64,000 bases of DNA from Persicitalea jodogahamensis (GCF_014651615.1 NZ_BMXF01000006.1:62001-126000), one strand, 5' to 3'. Numbered from the stretch's first letter, positions 17,842 to 27,672 are shown. The notes: a model not told the origin generated them from the sequence alone. Numbers and translations: made by a program.

Positions 17842-19275
17842 ATGATGAAATTTTCAAAACTACTGCTGACCATATTTTCCTGTATTGTTCTGAATAATGC
17901 CGCTTTTGCCCAAAAAAAGCCGCGCCAGATCATCCTGATTCTGGCTGATGACCTGGGATGGAAGGACGTAGGCTTCAACGGCTCACGCTATTACCATACG
18001 CCCGTACTTGACTCTCTGGCCAAACAATCAATGGTTTTTACCCATGCTTACGCCAACGCATCCAACTGCGCCCCCAGCCGGGCGTGTCTGATGTCGGGGG
18101 CTTATGCGCCCCGCCACGGCGTATTCACGGTATCGCCGCCAGACCGGGGCGACGCCCGGTCACGTAAGCTGGTGCCAAGTCCGAACGAAGATTTTCTTTC
18201 ACCGCAACTCAAGACCCTTGGAAGGGTATTTCAGGAGGCAGGTTTCAAAACTGCCGTGATGGGCAAGTGGCATATTGGCGAAGACCCGACGCAGCAGGGA
18301 TTCGACGTACACAAAGGCGGCGGCAGGATGGGACACCCCAAAAGCTATTTTAGCCCCTACGGCATGAAGTACCTGGCGGATGGCCCTGAGGGCGAGGAAC
18401 TCACTGACCGCATCACGCAGGAATCCATTCGGTTCATGCAGGAAAATCGGACGAATGATTTCTTCCTCTACATCCCGCAGTTTGCGATCCACACGCCTTT
18501 GCAGGGGAAAGAAAACCTGGTGGAAAAGTATAAAAAACTACCTCCCCGCGATGGACAGGGCACCAGTCCCGCTTACGCCGCGCTGGTGGAAAATCTGGAT
18601 CAAAACGTTGGGAAACTTCTGGCCGCCGTAAAAAGTCTGAGGCTGGAAAATCCGCTGATCGTATTTTCGTCGGACAATGGCGGCATCGCCAACCTGTCGC
18701 GACAATGGCCGCTGCGGGCGGGTAAGGGCTCTTACTACGAAGGCGGTTTGAGGGTACCTTTGCTGGTAAACAACGCTGGGGTGAAACCCGGCGTTTCCGA
18801 TGTTCCGACTTTGCTTTTTGATTTGTTTCCCACGCTCTGCGCCTGGGCGAAAGTACCGCTCCCGACCAGCCAACCCATTGACGGAGTTTCGTTCCTGGAT
18901 GTTTGGCAGGGAAAACCCCGCCCCAACCTGTACGAACGATCACTGTTTTTTCATTTTCCCTTCTACCTGGAAGCCTACCGAATGGGCGGCGACGACAGCC
19001 GCGACGACTTTTTTCGTACCCGGCCGGGCAGCGTTGTGATAAAAAAGAACTGGAAACTGCATCACTATTTGGAGGATGATGCCTATGAACTTTACGATAT
19101 GAACAATGATCCCGGTGAGCGCATCGACCTGGCGAGTGAACAACCCGAAAAGCGGGAGGAGTTGGTGGCGATCTTAAATAAATGGAGAACCGAAGTAAGT
19201 GCTCCTGTTCCAGCGGAATTGAACCCTGCCTACGATCCCGAGTTCGTTCCCAGGCCTAAAAAAAGGAACAAATGA
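17842..19275 (+). CDS. S1-family sulfatase (exported), sulfatase A of this locus
   Basis: The ATG pair at 17842/17845 is chosen because MKFSKLLLTIFS begins a clean signal peptide ending AAFAQ. The mature protein of about 450 residues is an alkaline-phosphatase-fold sulfatase. It has the metal Asp pair in ILADDLGWKDVGF, the maturation motif CAPSRACLMSG with C76 (converted to formylglycine in active enzymes), MGKWHIG, and SSDNGG. It removes sulfate esters, here probably from a polysaccharide. The gene starts 52 bp after the HTCS and is convergent with the lipoprotein at 19345. The sulfatase-maturing enzyme is not in the window. Which sugar sulfate it removes cannot be read from sequence by eye. 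Confidence 0.94.
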   Translation: MMKFSKLLLTIFSCIVLNNAAFAQKKPRQIILILADDLGWKDVGFNGSRYYHTPVLDSLAKQSMVFTHAYANASNCAPSRACLMSGAYAPRHGVFTVSPPDRGDARSRKLVPSPNEDFLSPQLKTLGRVFQEAGFKTAVMGKWHIGEDPTQQGFDVHKGGGRMGHPKSYFSPYGMKYLADGPEGEELTDRITQESIRFMQENRTNDFFLYIPQFAIHTPLQGKENLVEKYKKLPPRDGQGTSPAYAALVENLDQNVGKLLAAVKSLRLENPLIVFSSDNGGIANLSRQWPLRAGKGSYYEGGLRVPLLVNNAGVKPGVSDVPTLLFDLFPTLCAWAKVPLPTSQPIDGVSFLDVWQGKPRPNLYERSLFFHFPFYLEAYRMGGDDSRDDFFRTRPGSVVIKKNWKLHHYLEDDAYELYDMNNDPGERIDLASEQPEKREELVAILNKWRTEVSAPVPAELNPAYDPEFVPRPKKRNK

Positions 19276-19344
19276 GGTTATTGACTTTGGCCGTATTATT
19301 AGTCAAAAATTATCTCACTCCATTAAAGAATCTCTTAGCTTTTT

Positions 19345-20940
19345 TTATCTCTTCACTACCTTGAGTACCAACCCAGGGGCAGATATATCGCCTTCGCTTG
19401 CAGATGCGGTTCCAACCTGGTCGATTACTTCACCCGGAATGGTCATAGTCTTGCCACTTAAGGTAACTTTTTTGGTGATATCTGCGGATTGCTCGGCGAG
19501 TAAATCCTGGGCATAGACGGTTGTCCCTGCGGACAAATCTTCTTCGAAAACCAGCGTAAGTGATTTATAATGCCCGAATATGCCGATGGGCTTGCCTGCC
19601 TCTAGGTGCGTTAGTGTGATAGCTGCCCTCGGGTGGATCCAACTATTGGCGGCAGTTACGCGGCCTTCTGTGGCGATGGCAGTGGCTCCTCCAGGAAATT
19701 TTGAAGCCATCACATAGGGGGCAAGTCCTTCAAAACGCACTTCGGGCAGGTCGATATTGCGAGCCATGATGGCAGGCGCACTCTGTCGAACCATCTTCCC
19801 GTGGGCATCTGTCATCCATGTATCGCTCTCACTGAAGGCCGTACTATCGATCAGGAAGTTTTGTGAAGCCTGGTAAGTACCATACCCAGCGGTCATAGGT
19901 GGTGCTATCCGCTGCCACCGTGCCAACCGGTCCATTTCGTCGAGACGCTGGTCAACATGTCGGTTGCCGGCAATCTGAAAATGAAAATCCTTGCCTTTGT
20001 ACAGTCGTGGTGTTTTCATCGGATGTCTCTTGACACCCACCAGCAGACCCAGCGCTGCGGCAATATTACAATCGTCCTGAATGTTGAGCATCGCCCGGTA
20101 CTGGGCGTTTCCGGTTGTTTGGCTCAGCACATCGTGAACTCTTTGCATGGTAGTGGCACTCACCAGTAGGGGAGCCGCGTCGTAGGTGCGAAACACGTCG
20201 GTGCTTTCAATGATTTTCAAAGCCAAATCGCGTAGAGAGCCATTATCTGTTTCATAAACGGACGGATAAACAGGTTTCCCCGGTTCACTCCATTGGGGAT
20301 TCAGTGGTCCTTTGGAGCCTGATACATGTTCAAGGGTCAGAGCGGGATAAATTTCGTCTTTAATCCGGGTGGCGGCGAAGTGGTTTGTGTCGCCACCATC
20401 GATTTTCCAATACTCTATTCCCGCGTACTTACTCCACTCCACAAATTTGCGCATATCGGCATCGGTGGGATTTCCCCTGACCCACAACGCCAGGCCCCTC
20501 CAGCCCAGGGCCTTTATATCTGCATTCATCTGCCGGATTCGATCTTTGGGTGCTAACGAAGCATATCGCGGAAAATCGGTGGTGTCCATGATCATGGTAA
20601 AAAAAGTTTCTCCAGGTAAGCTCTTGTCCTGCCATCCGTGGTCGATCAGAAAGAAATAATCACTGCGGGTGTCGGGTAGCATCACCCTGGCCATACCCTC
20701 GGGGCCGAACACAGTCTCTTCGTTTATTTCCTCGCGAGCTGCTGGGTTGGTAAATACTTCGGAGGCACTTGGGTTGGTCACTGGCTGCCCTTTCAAAATC
20801 AGGTAATTCTGCCAGTACCACGTGCACCAGTAATTGGCAGCTTTGCCGGGTTCTGAGGGGACGAGGTTTGGGGAAACGCCCACAGTTTTGCAGCTTCCAA
20901 TGGAAAGAAGCAACAGACAGAAATAAAGTTTGGTACGCAT
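19345..20940 (-). CDS. Clan GH-D-like TIM-barrel lipoprotein, putative glycoside hydrolase
   Basis: A 531-residue lipoprotein (lipobox SIGSC, Cys17). The middle resembles GH27/GH36/GH31-type barrels: FFLIDHGWQD (about 97-105, like the DDGW strand), GWRGLALWVRG (about 146-156), and YWKIDGGD with K179, D181 and D184, where D181 matches the KxD nucleophile position of alpha-galactosidase-like enzymes. LTLEHVSG (about 200) is the next strand. The last 100 residues look like an all-beta domain. It is the only minus-strand gene between the sulfatase and the third susC, and is divergent from that susC. I do not recognise the exact family; alpha-galactosidase-like action on the sulfated glycan is inference. 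Confidence 0.72.
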   Translation of the reverse strand: MRTKLYFCLLLLSIGSCKTVGVSPNLVPSEPGKAANYWCTWYWQNYLILKGQPVTNPSASEVFTNPAAREEINEETVFGPEGMARVMLPDTRSDYFFLIDHGWQDKSLPGETFFTMIMDTTDFPRYASLAPKDRIRQMNADIKALGWRGLALWVRGNPTDADMRKFVEWSKYAGIEYWKIDGGDTNHFAATRIKDEIYPALTLEHVSGSKGPLNPQWSEPGKPVYPSVYETDNGSLRDLALKIIESTDVFRTYDAAPLLVSATTMQRVHDVLSQTTGNAQYRAMLNIQDDCNIAAALGLLVGVKRHPMKTPRLYKGKDFHFQIAGNRHVDQRLDEMDRLARWQRIAPPMTAGYGTYQASQNFLIDSTAFSESDTWMTDAHGKMVRQSAPAIMARNIDLPEVRFEGLAPYVMASKFPGGATAIATEGRVTAANSWIHPRAAITLTHLEAGKPIGIFGHYKSLTLVFEEDLSAGTTVYAQDLLAEQSADITKKVTLSGKTMTIPGEVIDQVGTASASEGDISAPGLVLKVVKR

Positions 20941-21245
20941 GTATCTAAGGAAAGTTTTCGAAAAACAGGTGGCATCAAGACTTACTCAGGCAATCAAAGA
21001 CCATTGGATCGGGTGCAAATCAGTCGGCTTGGCTTCTATAAATTAATACTCACGTTTTATCCCCATTAACCTTTTCGACTAAAATGAATGGGTGATTTAA
21101 ATAAAGCCAAAGCTCTTGAGAAAATAGGCCTAATTTGAGCATTGGCCATGAATTGAATGATTTGTACCCCCTTATTGAACCATTCAAAGCCCGGTTCGAT
21201 GCTACATTTGTAGGAGTCCAGTTCGAACCAATAATACAACCAATT
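20941..21245. other. Divergent intergenic region with the susC (21246) promoter
   Basis: This 305-bp gap between divergent genes has no credible coding. A -7 candidate TACATTTG (21203-21210) lies 36 bp before the susC ATG; no good -33 box at 19 nt is seen. GGTTC/GAACC half-sites surround it: GAACC at 21177-21181, GGTTCGA at 21193-21199 and TCGAACC at 21223-21229. These could be activator sites. The upstream 160 bp, which must also hold the leader of the minus-strand lipoprotein, show nothing I recognise. Confidence 0.5.
21203..21210 (+). promoter_or_regulatory. Candidate -7 element for susC (21246)
   Basis: TACATTTG matches TANNTTTG and would start transcription near 21216, about 30 nt before the ATG. 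The -33 side is weak (nearest TTG at 21175), which fits a promoter that needs an activator. GGTTCGA and TCGAACC flank the element. Confidence 0.5.
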
Positions 21246-24200
21246 ATGAAGAAAATACTACTGTTCATTGCTCTACTGGCGATGTCCCTGATTTTCCTTA
21301 GCCCTGGCGCATGGGCGCAACAAAATGTAATGGGGAAAGTGGTCGACCAGAATAACGAAGGCCTCATTGGCGTAAGCGTTACCGTGAAAGGTACCACTCG
21401 GGGCGTGATTACCGGTGCAGATGGGAACTTCACTATAGACGCCCAGCCCGACCAGCAACTCGTGTTCTCCTACATTGGCTACCAAACCCAAACGTTGCCC
21501 GTAGGAAATCGCACTCAGTTCAATATTACTCTGGCCGAAGACGCCGCCCTGCTCAATGAGGTGGTCGTGGTGGGCTACGGGGTCACGCGCAAGAGCGACC
21601 TCACCAGCGCCGTAGGGCAGGTGGACGCCAAGCAACTGGAAGACCTGCCGACTTCGCGTGTAGACCAGGCCCTTCAGGGCCGGGCGGCAGGCGTGATGGT
21701 GACTTCCAACAACGGCTCACCAGGAGCGCGTTCTTCCATCCGTATCCGGGGCGGAAACTCGGTGAATGCCGACAACGAACCGCTGTACGTTATAGATGGC
21801 TTTATCGTAGGTACAGATTTTAACCTGAATAATCTCAATACCAACGACATCGAGTCAATCGATGTGTTGAAAGATGCCACGGCCATCTCAATCTACGGAA
21901 CGCGCGGGGCCAACGGTGTGATCCTGATTACGACTAAAACCGGTAAAGGCGTGGCGAAAGGTAAGCCCCGAGTTTCGGCTAATTTCTACACGGGCGTACA
22001 GACACTTGCCCGCAAAATCGATTATCTCGATGGCCCGGAAAGAATTGCCTACGGAAAAGAATTGGCAGAATTTGCCGGAGAAGCGGATCCATTTTCGAAT
22101 CCGGCGGAGTTTGGCAATACAGATTGGCAGGATGAAGTTACCCAGGCTGCGCCAATCTATAACGGCGATATTTCAGTGGCTGGACAAACCGACGGCCTCA
22201 ACTACTACGTTTCAGCTAATATTTTTGACCAGAAGGGGATCCTTAAATCAACCGGAATCAAACGCTACAACCTGCGCACCAACCTTGATTTCAACCTTTC
22301 CAAGAATATCCGGGCAGGCATCCGGCTCAATGGGTCATTTACAAATACCGAAAATGGCAAGAGTGATCTGTGGTCCATGCGTGAGGTACTTACGGCCTTT
22401 CCAATTTATAAAGAAGACGGTTCTTACTGGGACGAGAACATCGTTACGGGCGGAGTATTGCGTAACCCCGTGGCGGACTATGAGCTACGCACCGATTTTA
22501 CGCAGGGGACCAATCTGCTGACTACCGCCTACGTCGAGTTCAATCCCATTCCGAGCATTACCGTGCGATCCACCATTGGTCCCAAAATCAACTGGTATAA
22601 GCGCAATGAGTTCGATCCAGGCCGACTTCCCCAGAATGCTACCGCGCAGCTGGGTGGTGTCGCCAATATCAACAGCGGCTTCGGCTTCGATATTCTTCAG
22701 GAAAACACAATCAGCTGGAATAAGGAATTCAACCAAAACAATCGGCTCGATCTGCTGGGTGGCTTTACCTGGCAGAAGGGAAATACCGAAACATTCTCGG
22801 CCCGCACGCAGGGAATCAGTATCGATGCGCTCGCCTACGACGATCTTAGTCTGGGTGACCCGCTCACTTACCGTGTCCAGTCAAACTTCAATGATTCGCG
22901 CCAGCTGGTATCGTGGCTCGGCCGGGCCAACTATGCCTTCATGAACAAGTACCTGTTTACACTGGTGGGAAGGGTGGACGGCGCGTCGGTCTATTCCGGC
23001 TCCAATAACGCCTATGCCTTCTTTCCTTCGGCCGCGGTGGCCTGGCGCATCATCGACGAGCCCTACATGAAAAATCAGCGACTATTCTCTAACCTGAAAC
23101 TGCGGACAAGTTACGGCAGTGCAGGTAAAGAATCAATCGATCCGTACAATACCCTGGCTGTGCTCAATAACGGAATCATCATTTTTAATGATACCCAGGC
23201 TATCGGCATCCGGCGTGGCCGCCCGGCCAATCCCGATTTGAAGTGGGAAACTACTGATCAACTGGATGTAGGTCTGGAATTTGGTTTTCTGGACAACCGG
23301 ATTACGGGCGAAATCGACTACTACTACAAGAAAACGCGCGACCTGTTGCTCGCCCGTCAGATCCCGCGCGCTACGGGCTTCAACACCAAGCTCGAAAACA
23401 TCGGTTCTATCCAGAATCAGGGGCTGGAGTTGATGATAAACAGCGTAAATGTCAACAAGGAAAACTTCCGCTGGGAATCTACCCTCACGCTTTCGGGCAA
23501 CCGATCCAAGGTGCTGAATATTGCGGGGGTGGATGAAATCAACATTTACAGCCTGGAGCAGGGTGGCCCCGGTGCTAAGCTTATCGTGGGTCAGCCTGTG
23601 GGTGTGTTTACGGGAGTACAGTACCTGGGCACTTACAAATCGCAGGAAGAAATTGACGCTGACGGTAATCTGGGCATCCGGCAAGTAGTGGGTGGTCCAC
23701 GATTCAAAGATGAAAACGGTGACGGTAAAATCAACAACGACGACCACGTGGTGATGGGTAATCCTGAGCCGCTCTTCTTCGGCGGTATTAATAACTCATT
23801 TAGCTACAAGAACCTTTCGCTGGACATTTTCCTACAGGGTACTTATGGCAATGATGTGTACAATGAGTTTGTCCAGCGCGCTTTCTTCGGCCGGAGTACT
23901 TCCAACTACTACGGTGAACTCGCCAACCGCTGGACGCCCCAGAATCCGACTTCTGACATTCCCCGGGCAGGCAGCATGATCAGCATTGCCGACATCAGGT
24001 CTAACTCTGCCATGCTGGAGGATGGCTCGCACCTCAGGCTCAAGAATATCAGGCTTTCCTACAACTTACCGTTGAAAACCAAAGCGGTTAGAAGTGTGTC
24101 GGTTTACATGGTAGGAAGTAATCTCTTCCTGGCATCCAGCTTCCGGGGGTACGACCCCGAAGCCAACCGACTCGGTACTAATTCCACTGTTCGTGGAATC

Positions 24201-24260
24201 ATCCGGGGAGAGTACCCCAATGCCAAGTCTGTGACCTTTGGTGTGAAAGCGAATTTTTAG
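21246..24260 (+). CDS. SusC/RagA-family TonB-dependent transporter
   Basis: The 1,004-residue protein starts at the ATG of MKKILLFIALLAMS, giving a signal peptide ending GAWAQ; an upstream in-frame alternative start would bury it. Layout: carboxypeptidase-regulatory-like sandwich (about 28-105, MGKVVDQNNEGLIGVSVTVK), LNEVVVVGYGVTRKSDLTSA, plug (about 115-230, IRGGNSVNADNEPLYVIDGF, DATAISIYGTRGANGVILIT), and a barrel ending FGVKANF. An acidic DENGDGKINNDDHVVMGNP motif lies near residue 820. Its SusD follows 63 bp downstream and two sulfatases follow that, so the cargo is probably a sulfated oligosaccharide. Confidence 0.98.
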   Translation: MKKILLFIALLAMSLIFLSPGAWAQQNVMGKVVDQNNEGLIGVSVTVKGTTRGVITGADGNFTIDAQPDQQLVFSYIGYQTQTLPVGNRTQFNITLAEDAALLNEVVVVGYGVTRKSDLTSAVGQVDAKQLEDLPTSRVDQALQGRAAGVMVTSNNGSPGARSSIRIRGGNSVNADNEPLYVIDGFIVGTDFNLNNLNTNDIESIDVLKDATAISIYGTRGANGVILITTKTGKGVAKGKPRVSANFYTGVQTLARKIDYLDGPERIAYGKELAEFAGEADPFSNPAEFGNTDWQDEVTQAAPIYNGDISVAGQTDGLNYYVSANIFDQKGILKSTGIKRYNLRTNLDFNLSKNIRAGIRLNGSFTNTENGKSDLWSMREVLTAFPIYKEDGSYWDENIVTGGVLRNPVADYELRTDFTQGTNLLTTAYVEFNPIPSITVRSTIGPKINWYKRNEFDPGRLPQNATAQLGGVANINSGFGFDILQENTISWNKEFNQNNRLDLLGGFTWQKGNTETFSARTQGISIDALAYDDLSLGDPLTYRVQSNFNDSRQLVSWLGRANYAFMNKYLFTLVGRVDGASVYSGSNNAYAFFPSAAVAWRIIDEPYMKNQRLFSNLKLRTSYGSAGKESIDPYNTLAVLNNGIIIFNDTQAIGIRRGRPANPDLKWETTDQLDVGLEFGFLDNRITGEIDYYYKKTRDLLLARQIPRATGFNTKLENIGSIQNQGLELMINSVNVNKENFRWESTLTLSGNRSKVLNIAGVDEINIYSLEQGGPGAKLIVGQPVGVFTGVQYLGTYKSQEEIDADGNLGIRQVVGGPRFKDENGDGKINNDDHVVMGNPEPLFFGGINNSFSYKNLSLDIFLQGTYGNDVYNEFVQRAFFGRSTSNYYGELANRWTPQNPTSDIPRAGSMISIADIRSNSAMLEDGSHLRLKNIRLSYNLPLKTKAVRSVSVYMVGSNLFLASSFRGYDPEANRLGTNSTVRGIIRGEYPNAKSVTFGVKANF

Positions 24261-24323
24261 AGGACTTTCGGCTAAATAATTAATCTTATAAAAACATTTT
24301 TTTGCCTTCAATCATTGAAAATT

Positions 24324-25817
24324 ATGAAACGAATACTCTTCCTCCTCCTCGCCTTAAGCTTGACAAGCTGCGAAGATTTCCTTTCCGAAAATGTCCGGGG
24401 GGTCATTTCTCCCAACAATTTTTATAATTCCGACCAGGAAGCCATTCAGGCTGCCAATGGCCTGTACCTCGGCATGAGTTCGGGCAACCTCTACGACAAC
24501 TGGCAGGGGATCAGTGCCTATACCTATTTTGGTACCGATGAAGTAATGCCCAATCGACTATTTGGTGGACTGGCCCCCATTATGGATTATAACCTTACCG
24601 AAACCAATTACGGCAACGCCTACGGTATCTGGCAGAATTTGTACGCAGTGGTAGGCGATGCCAATTCGGTGATTGCCAATGTCCGCGAAAACCAAAAACT
24701 GTCCGAAAGTATCAGAAATCGGGTTTTGGGCGAATCCTATTTCCTGCGTGCTCTGGCCTATTATCATCTTACTGCCCTTTGGGGTGACGTACCTTTCTAT
24801 CTTGAGGAGCTTCCCCTGGACGAGGTTTCAAATCTGGGCCGGAGCAATGTGACAGAGATTCGCACCAAAATGATTGCCGACCTCAAAACTGCGGAAGGCC
24901 TGCTCCCTGGATCGTACAGTGGTCCTGATATTGGCCACGCCAGCAAATGGGCGGCCAAGTTTTTAAGGGCCCGCTATCATTTATGGCAGAAAGACTGGGC
25001 GGCTGCACTTGATGCCAGCAAAGATATTATCGACAATTCACCTCACAAACTCATGCCTACTTATGGGTCAGTGTTCGATGTAAACAATCAATTCAACGAC
25101 GAAGCGATTTTTGGGTTTGATTTCCTCAAAGGGGTGGATGCCCAGGTGATCACAGACTCCTTTAACCCGCGCCTGAGAGATGAACCAAAAGTATCGTCCC
25201 AACGCAGTGCCTTTGCCCAGGCGCTCAGTGAGCGCGGTGAAGAGTTCAATGGATACGGTCTGGCGGTTCCTATCAATGATTTGATAGAGAAATATCCTAA
25301 AGACGATCTCCGGTACCCCTGGAATATCATGGATTCGTATTTGGGCTATGACTTGCGCTACAGTTATTTCAAGAAGAGAACCAACTTCGACTTCGTAGAG
25401 TCACCACGTGGCAACCACGGCGAGTGGTGGATCACCATGCGGTTGGCACAGGTGTATTTGATGGCCGCCGAGGCTGCCAATGAACTGGGCAATACTGCTG
25501 ATGCTTATCAGTACGTGAACCGCGTTCGCGAGCGGGCTTATTCCCCCGCCCAACCCCTTTCCGGTCTGTCGCAAACGCAACTTCGCAAAGCTCTGCAAGA
25601 CGAATACAAATGGGAATTGGCCGGGGAGAGCGAGCGCCGCTATGACCTGATCCGTTGGGGAATTCTGGTCGAGACGATCAAGAATACCGACTTTGGAATT
25701 CACAAAGGCAACGAAAATATTCAGCCTCATATGGTAAAACTACCCATTCCGGCGGAAGAAATTGTGTTGAATCCAAACCTATTGGAGAGCGATCCAACGA
25801 ATAACGGGTATAGATAG
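24324..25817 (+). CDS. SusD/RagB-family glycan-binding lipoprotein
   Basis: The 497-residue lipoprotein starts at ATG 24324 (an in-frame TTG three codons earlier is less likely). The lipobox is SLTSC, Cys16. SusD marks: SDQEAIQAANGLYLGM, VLGESYFLRALAYYHLTALWG, MRLAQVYLMAAEAANELG, the DEYKWELAGESERRYDLIRWG block and VKLPIPAEEIVLNPNLL. It forms the outer-membrane complex with the SusC at 21246. A strong terminator follows 28 bp after the stop, so the sulfatases behind it are probably transcribed by read-through or from their own promoter. Confidence 0.97.
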   Translation: MKRILFLLLALSLTSCEDFLSENVRGVISPNNFYNSDQEAIQAANGLYLGMSSGNLYDNWQGISAYTYFGTDEVMPNRLFGGLAPIMDYNLTETNYGNAYGIWQNLYAVVGDANSVIANVRENQKLSESIRNRVLGESYFLRALAYYHLTALWGDVPFYLEELPLDEVSNLGRSNVTEIRTKMIADLKTAEGLLPGSYSGPDIGHASKWAAKFLRARYHLWQKDWAAALDASKDIIDNSPHKLMPTYGSVFDVNNQFNDEAIFGFDFLKGVDAQVITDSFNPRLRDEPKVSSQRSAFAQALSERGEEFNGYGLAVPINDLIEKYPKDDLRYPWNIMDSYLGYDLRYSYFKKRTNFDFVESPRGNHGEWWITMRLAQVYLMAAEAANELGNTADAYQYVNRVRERAYSPAQPLSGLSQTQLRKALQDEYKWELAGESERRYDLIRWGILVETIKNTDFGIHKGNENIQPHMVKLPIPAEEIVLNPNLLESDPTNNGYR

Positions 25818-25845
25818 AGCTGAGCGAAAAAAACTGTAATACCGG

Positions 25846-25888
25846 GCAAATTGATGTGATTAGAGCAATCGCATCAATTTGCTTTTTT
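25846..25888 (+). terminator. Rho-independent terminator between susD and sulfatase B
   Basis: An 11-bp perfect stem (GCAAATTGATG at 25846-25856, CATCAATTTGC at 25872-25882) is extended inward by near-complementary bases and followed by six T. It sits directly between susD and the sulfatase start at 25911. Confidence 0.87.
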
Positions 25889-25910
25889 GAGCCCCCCACA
25901 GCTTGTGACC

Positions 25911-27518
25911 ATGAAGAAGAGATTTATTTATTGCCTGCCGGTCTTGTGCTTGTCCGTTGTTCTTTTCTCTTCGCATACCGGGCAAAAATGGAAGTCAGAC
26001 AGGCCGATCGCGGCCCGACCAAACATCATCCTGATTTATGCGGACGATTTGGGGATCGGTTTATTGGGTCACGAGGGGCAAAGAATTATAAAAACGCCTC
26101 ATATCGACCAGTTGGCAAAAGATGGAATTCGCTTTCAAAATGCGTATTCCAATATGCTATGTGCACCAGCCAGGGCTTCATTGCTCACCGGAATGCACGA
26201 TTGTCACGAAAATGGATTTCAAATCACCCCGGGCGGATCTTACAAATATGCCGATGCTGATCCGTCCGCTTTTGAGAAAATTGGCAAAGCCGTTGATGCC
26301 GTATTGTCGCCAATACGGAATGAACAGGTTTTTTTGGGAGAAGTAGCGAAGAGAGCAGGCTACAGAACGGCTGAAATTGGTAAATTGGAATGGGGCTTTT
26401 CAAGTACCGATCGGCAAATGAAACGGCACGGGTGGGATCATTACCTGGGGTACCTGGATCATGAAAGAGCCCATGGGTTTTACCCTCCTTTCTTATTTGA
26501 AGATGGGAAGCTGAAAAAAATCGAAGGGAACACATTAGTGAATTCTGGCAAATCCGGCGAGCCGGAGACCCAGGCAACTTTTGAGGAGCGCTGGGACAGA
26601 AAGGGTAAGGCTAAGTACTCCCAAACAGTCTTCATGGAGCGGGTTCTTGAATACATCGAATCTAATAAGGACGAACCGTTTTTTCTTTATTTCCCCACTC
26701 AACTACCCCATGGCCCGGTTTCCATTCCGAGCGTACACCCTGATTTCCTGAATGACAACCGACTCACGCAAATCGAAAAAGAATACGCTTCGATGGTGAA
26801 GTTGTTGGACGATAATGTGGGTCAGATTGTGGCGAAAGTGAAAAGCCTGGGTATTGAAGACAATACGATCATCCTGTTCACATCCGACAATGGCCATGAG
26901 ATATACTACAGCCAGGAGGGGCGAGTCCTGAAACCCTATACCAATATGAAAACCGGAGAACGGTTCGATAACTATAAGAAAAAATTTTACAGTGAATCAG
27001 GCGGAGATATTTTTGATGGAAATGGTGGCAGAGCGGGTTTGAAAAGGAGTAATTTGGAAGGAGGAATTCGTGTACCGCTAATTGTAAAATGGCCTGAAAG
27101 AATTGAAAAAGGCAGAGTCAGTAAACGCCTTGTCGCCAACTATGATATTCTGCCAACCTTAGCCGAGGTAACCGGCCTTGGGATGCCATTCAAGACAGAC
27201 GGGGTTTCTTTTTACGGGGAGTTGCTGGGTGATAAAGGCAGCGAAGAGCATCAATATGTCGTTTACGCTTCTTTTATTGGGCCAACTTTAATTACCAGAG
27301 ATGGCTGGAAAATAAGGACCTACTTAAAGGATAACGCGTCTGAGTTGTATTACCTGCCTGATGATGCCCGGGAAGAGAATGAGTTATCCGGGAAGTACCC
27401 CGAAAAACTCAAAATCCTCAAAAGCGAACTTCTAAAAGCTTGCGAAGGTGAATTATCCAATGGCTTGTACGATACCCGTAAGCAGATAGCTATTTCCGGA
27501 TTACCCGGTAAAAAATAA
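25911..27518 (+). CDS. S1-family sulfatase (exported), sulfatase B
   Basis: A 535-residue sulfatase. The ATG at 25911 gives MKKRFIYCLPVLCLSVVLF, a signal peptide. Motifs: IILIYADDLGIG (metal Asp pair), the maturation site CAPARASLLTG with C84, IGKLEWGF (in place of the usual GKWHLG), QLPHGPVS, and FTSDNGHEIYYS. The change from GKWH to GKLEW removes the His usually next to the formylglycine pocket, so substrate handling may differ from sulfatase A. It starts 22 bp after a terminator and 154 bp before sulfatase C. It probably desulfates the glycan taken up by the SusCD pair upstream. Confidence 0.93.
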   Translation: MKKRFIYCLPVLCLSVVLFSSHTGQKWKSDRPIAARPNIILIYADDLGIGLLGHEGQRIIKTPHIDQLAKDGIRFQNAYSNMLCAPARASLLTGMHDCHENGFQITPGGSYKYADADPSAFEKIGKAVDAVLSPIRNEQVFLGEVAKRAGYRTAEIGKLEWGFSSTDRQMKRHGWDHYLGYLDHERAHGFYPPFLFEDGKLKKIEGNTLVNSGKSGEPETQATFEERWDRKGKAKYSQTVFMERVLEYIESNKDEPFFLYFPTQLPHGPVSIPSVHPDFLNDNRLTQIEKEYASMVKLLDDNVGQIVAKVKSLGIEDNTIILFTSDNGHEIYYSQEGRVLKPYTNMKTGERFDNYKKKFYSESGGDIFDGNGGRAGLKRSNLEGGIRVPLIVKWPERIEKGRVSKRLVANYDILPTLAEVTGLGMPFKTDGVSFYGELLGDKGSEEHQYVVYASFIGPTLITRDGWKIRTYLKDNASELYYLPDDAREENELSGKYPEKLKILKSELLKACEGELSNGLYDTRKQIAISGLPGKK

Positions 27519-27672
27519 AACAGTCTGCTAACGGTAAGTGGATAAAGATGCGTTGGAGGATTTCTGTGTGGATCGCCTCAGGCCTTGATAGTAAATTATT
27601 TTGAAAGAGGACTTTGGCAGTACATTATGCTTACCCTTTTCTCCAGCGATGCCCAATCTAAAAATCAGAAAC

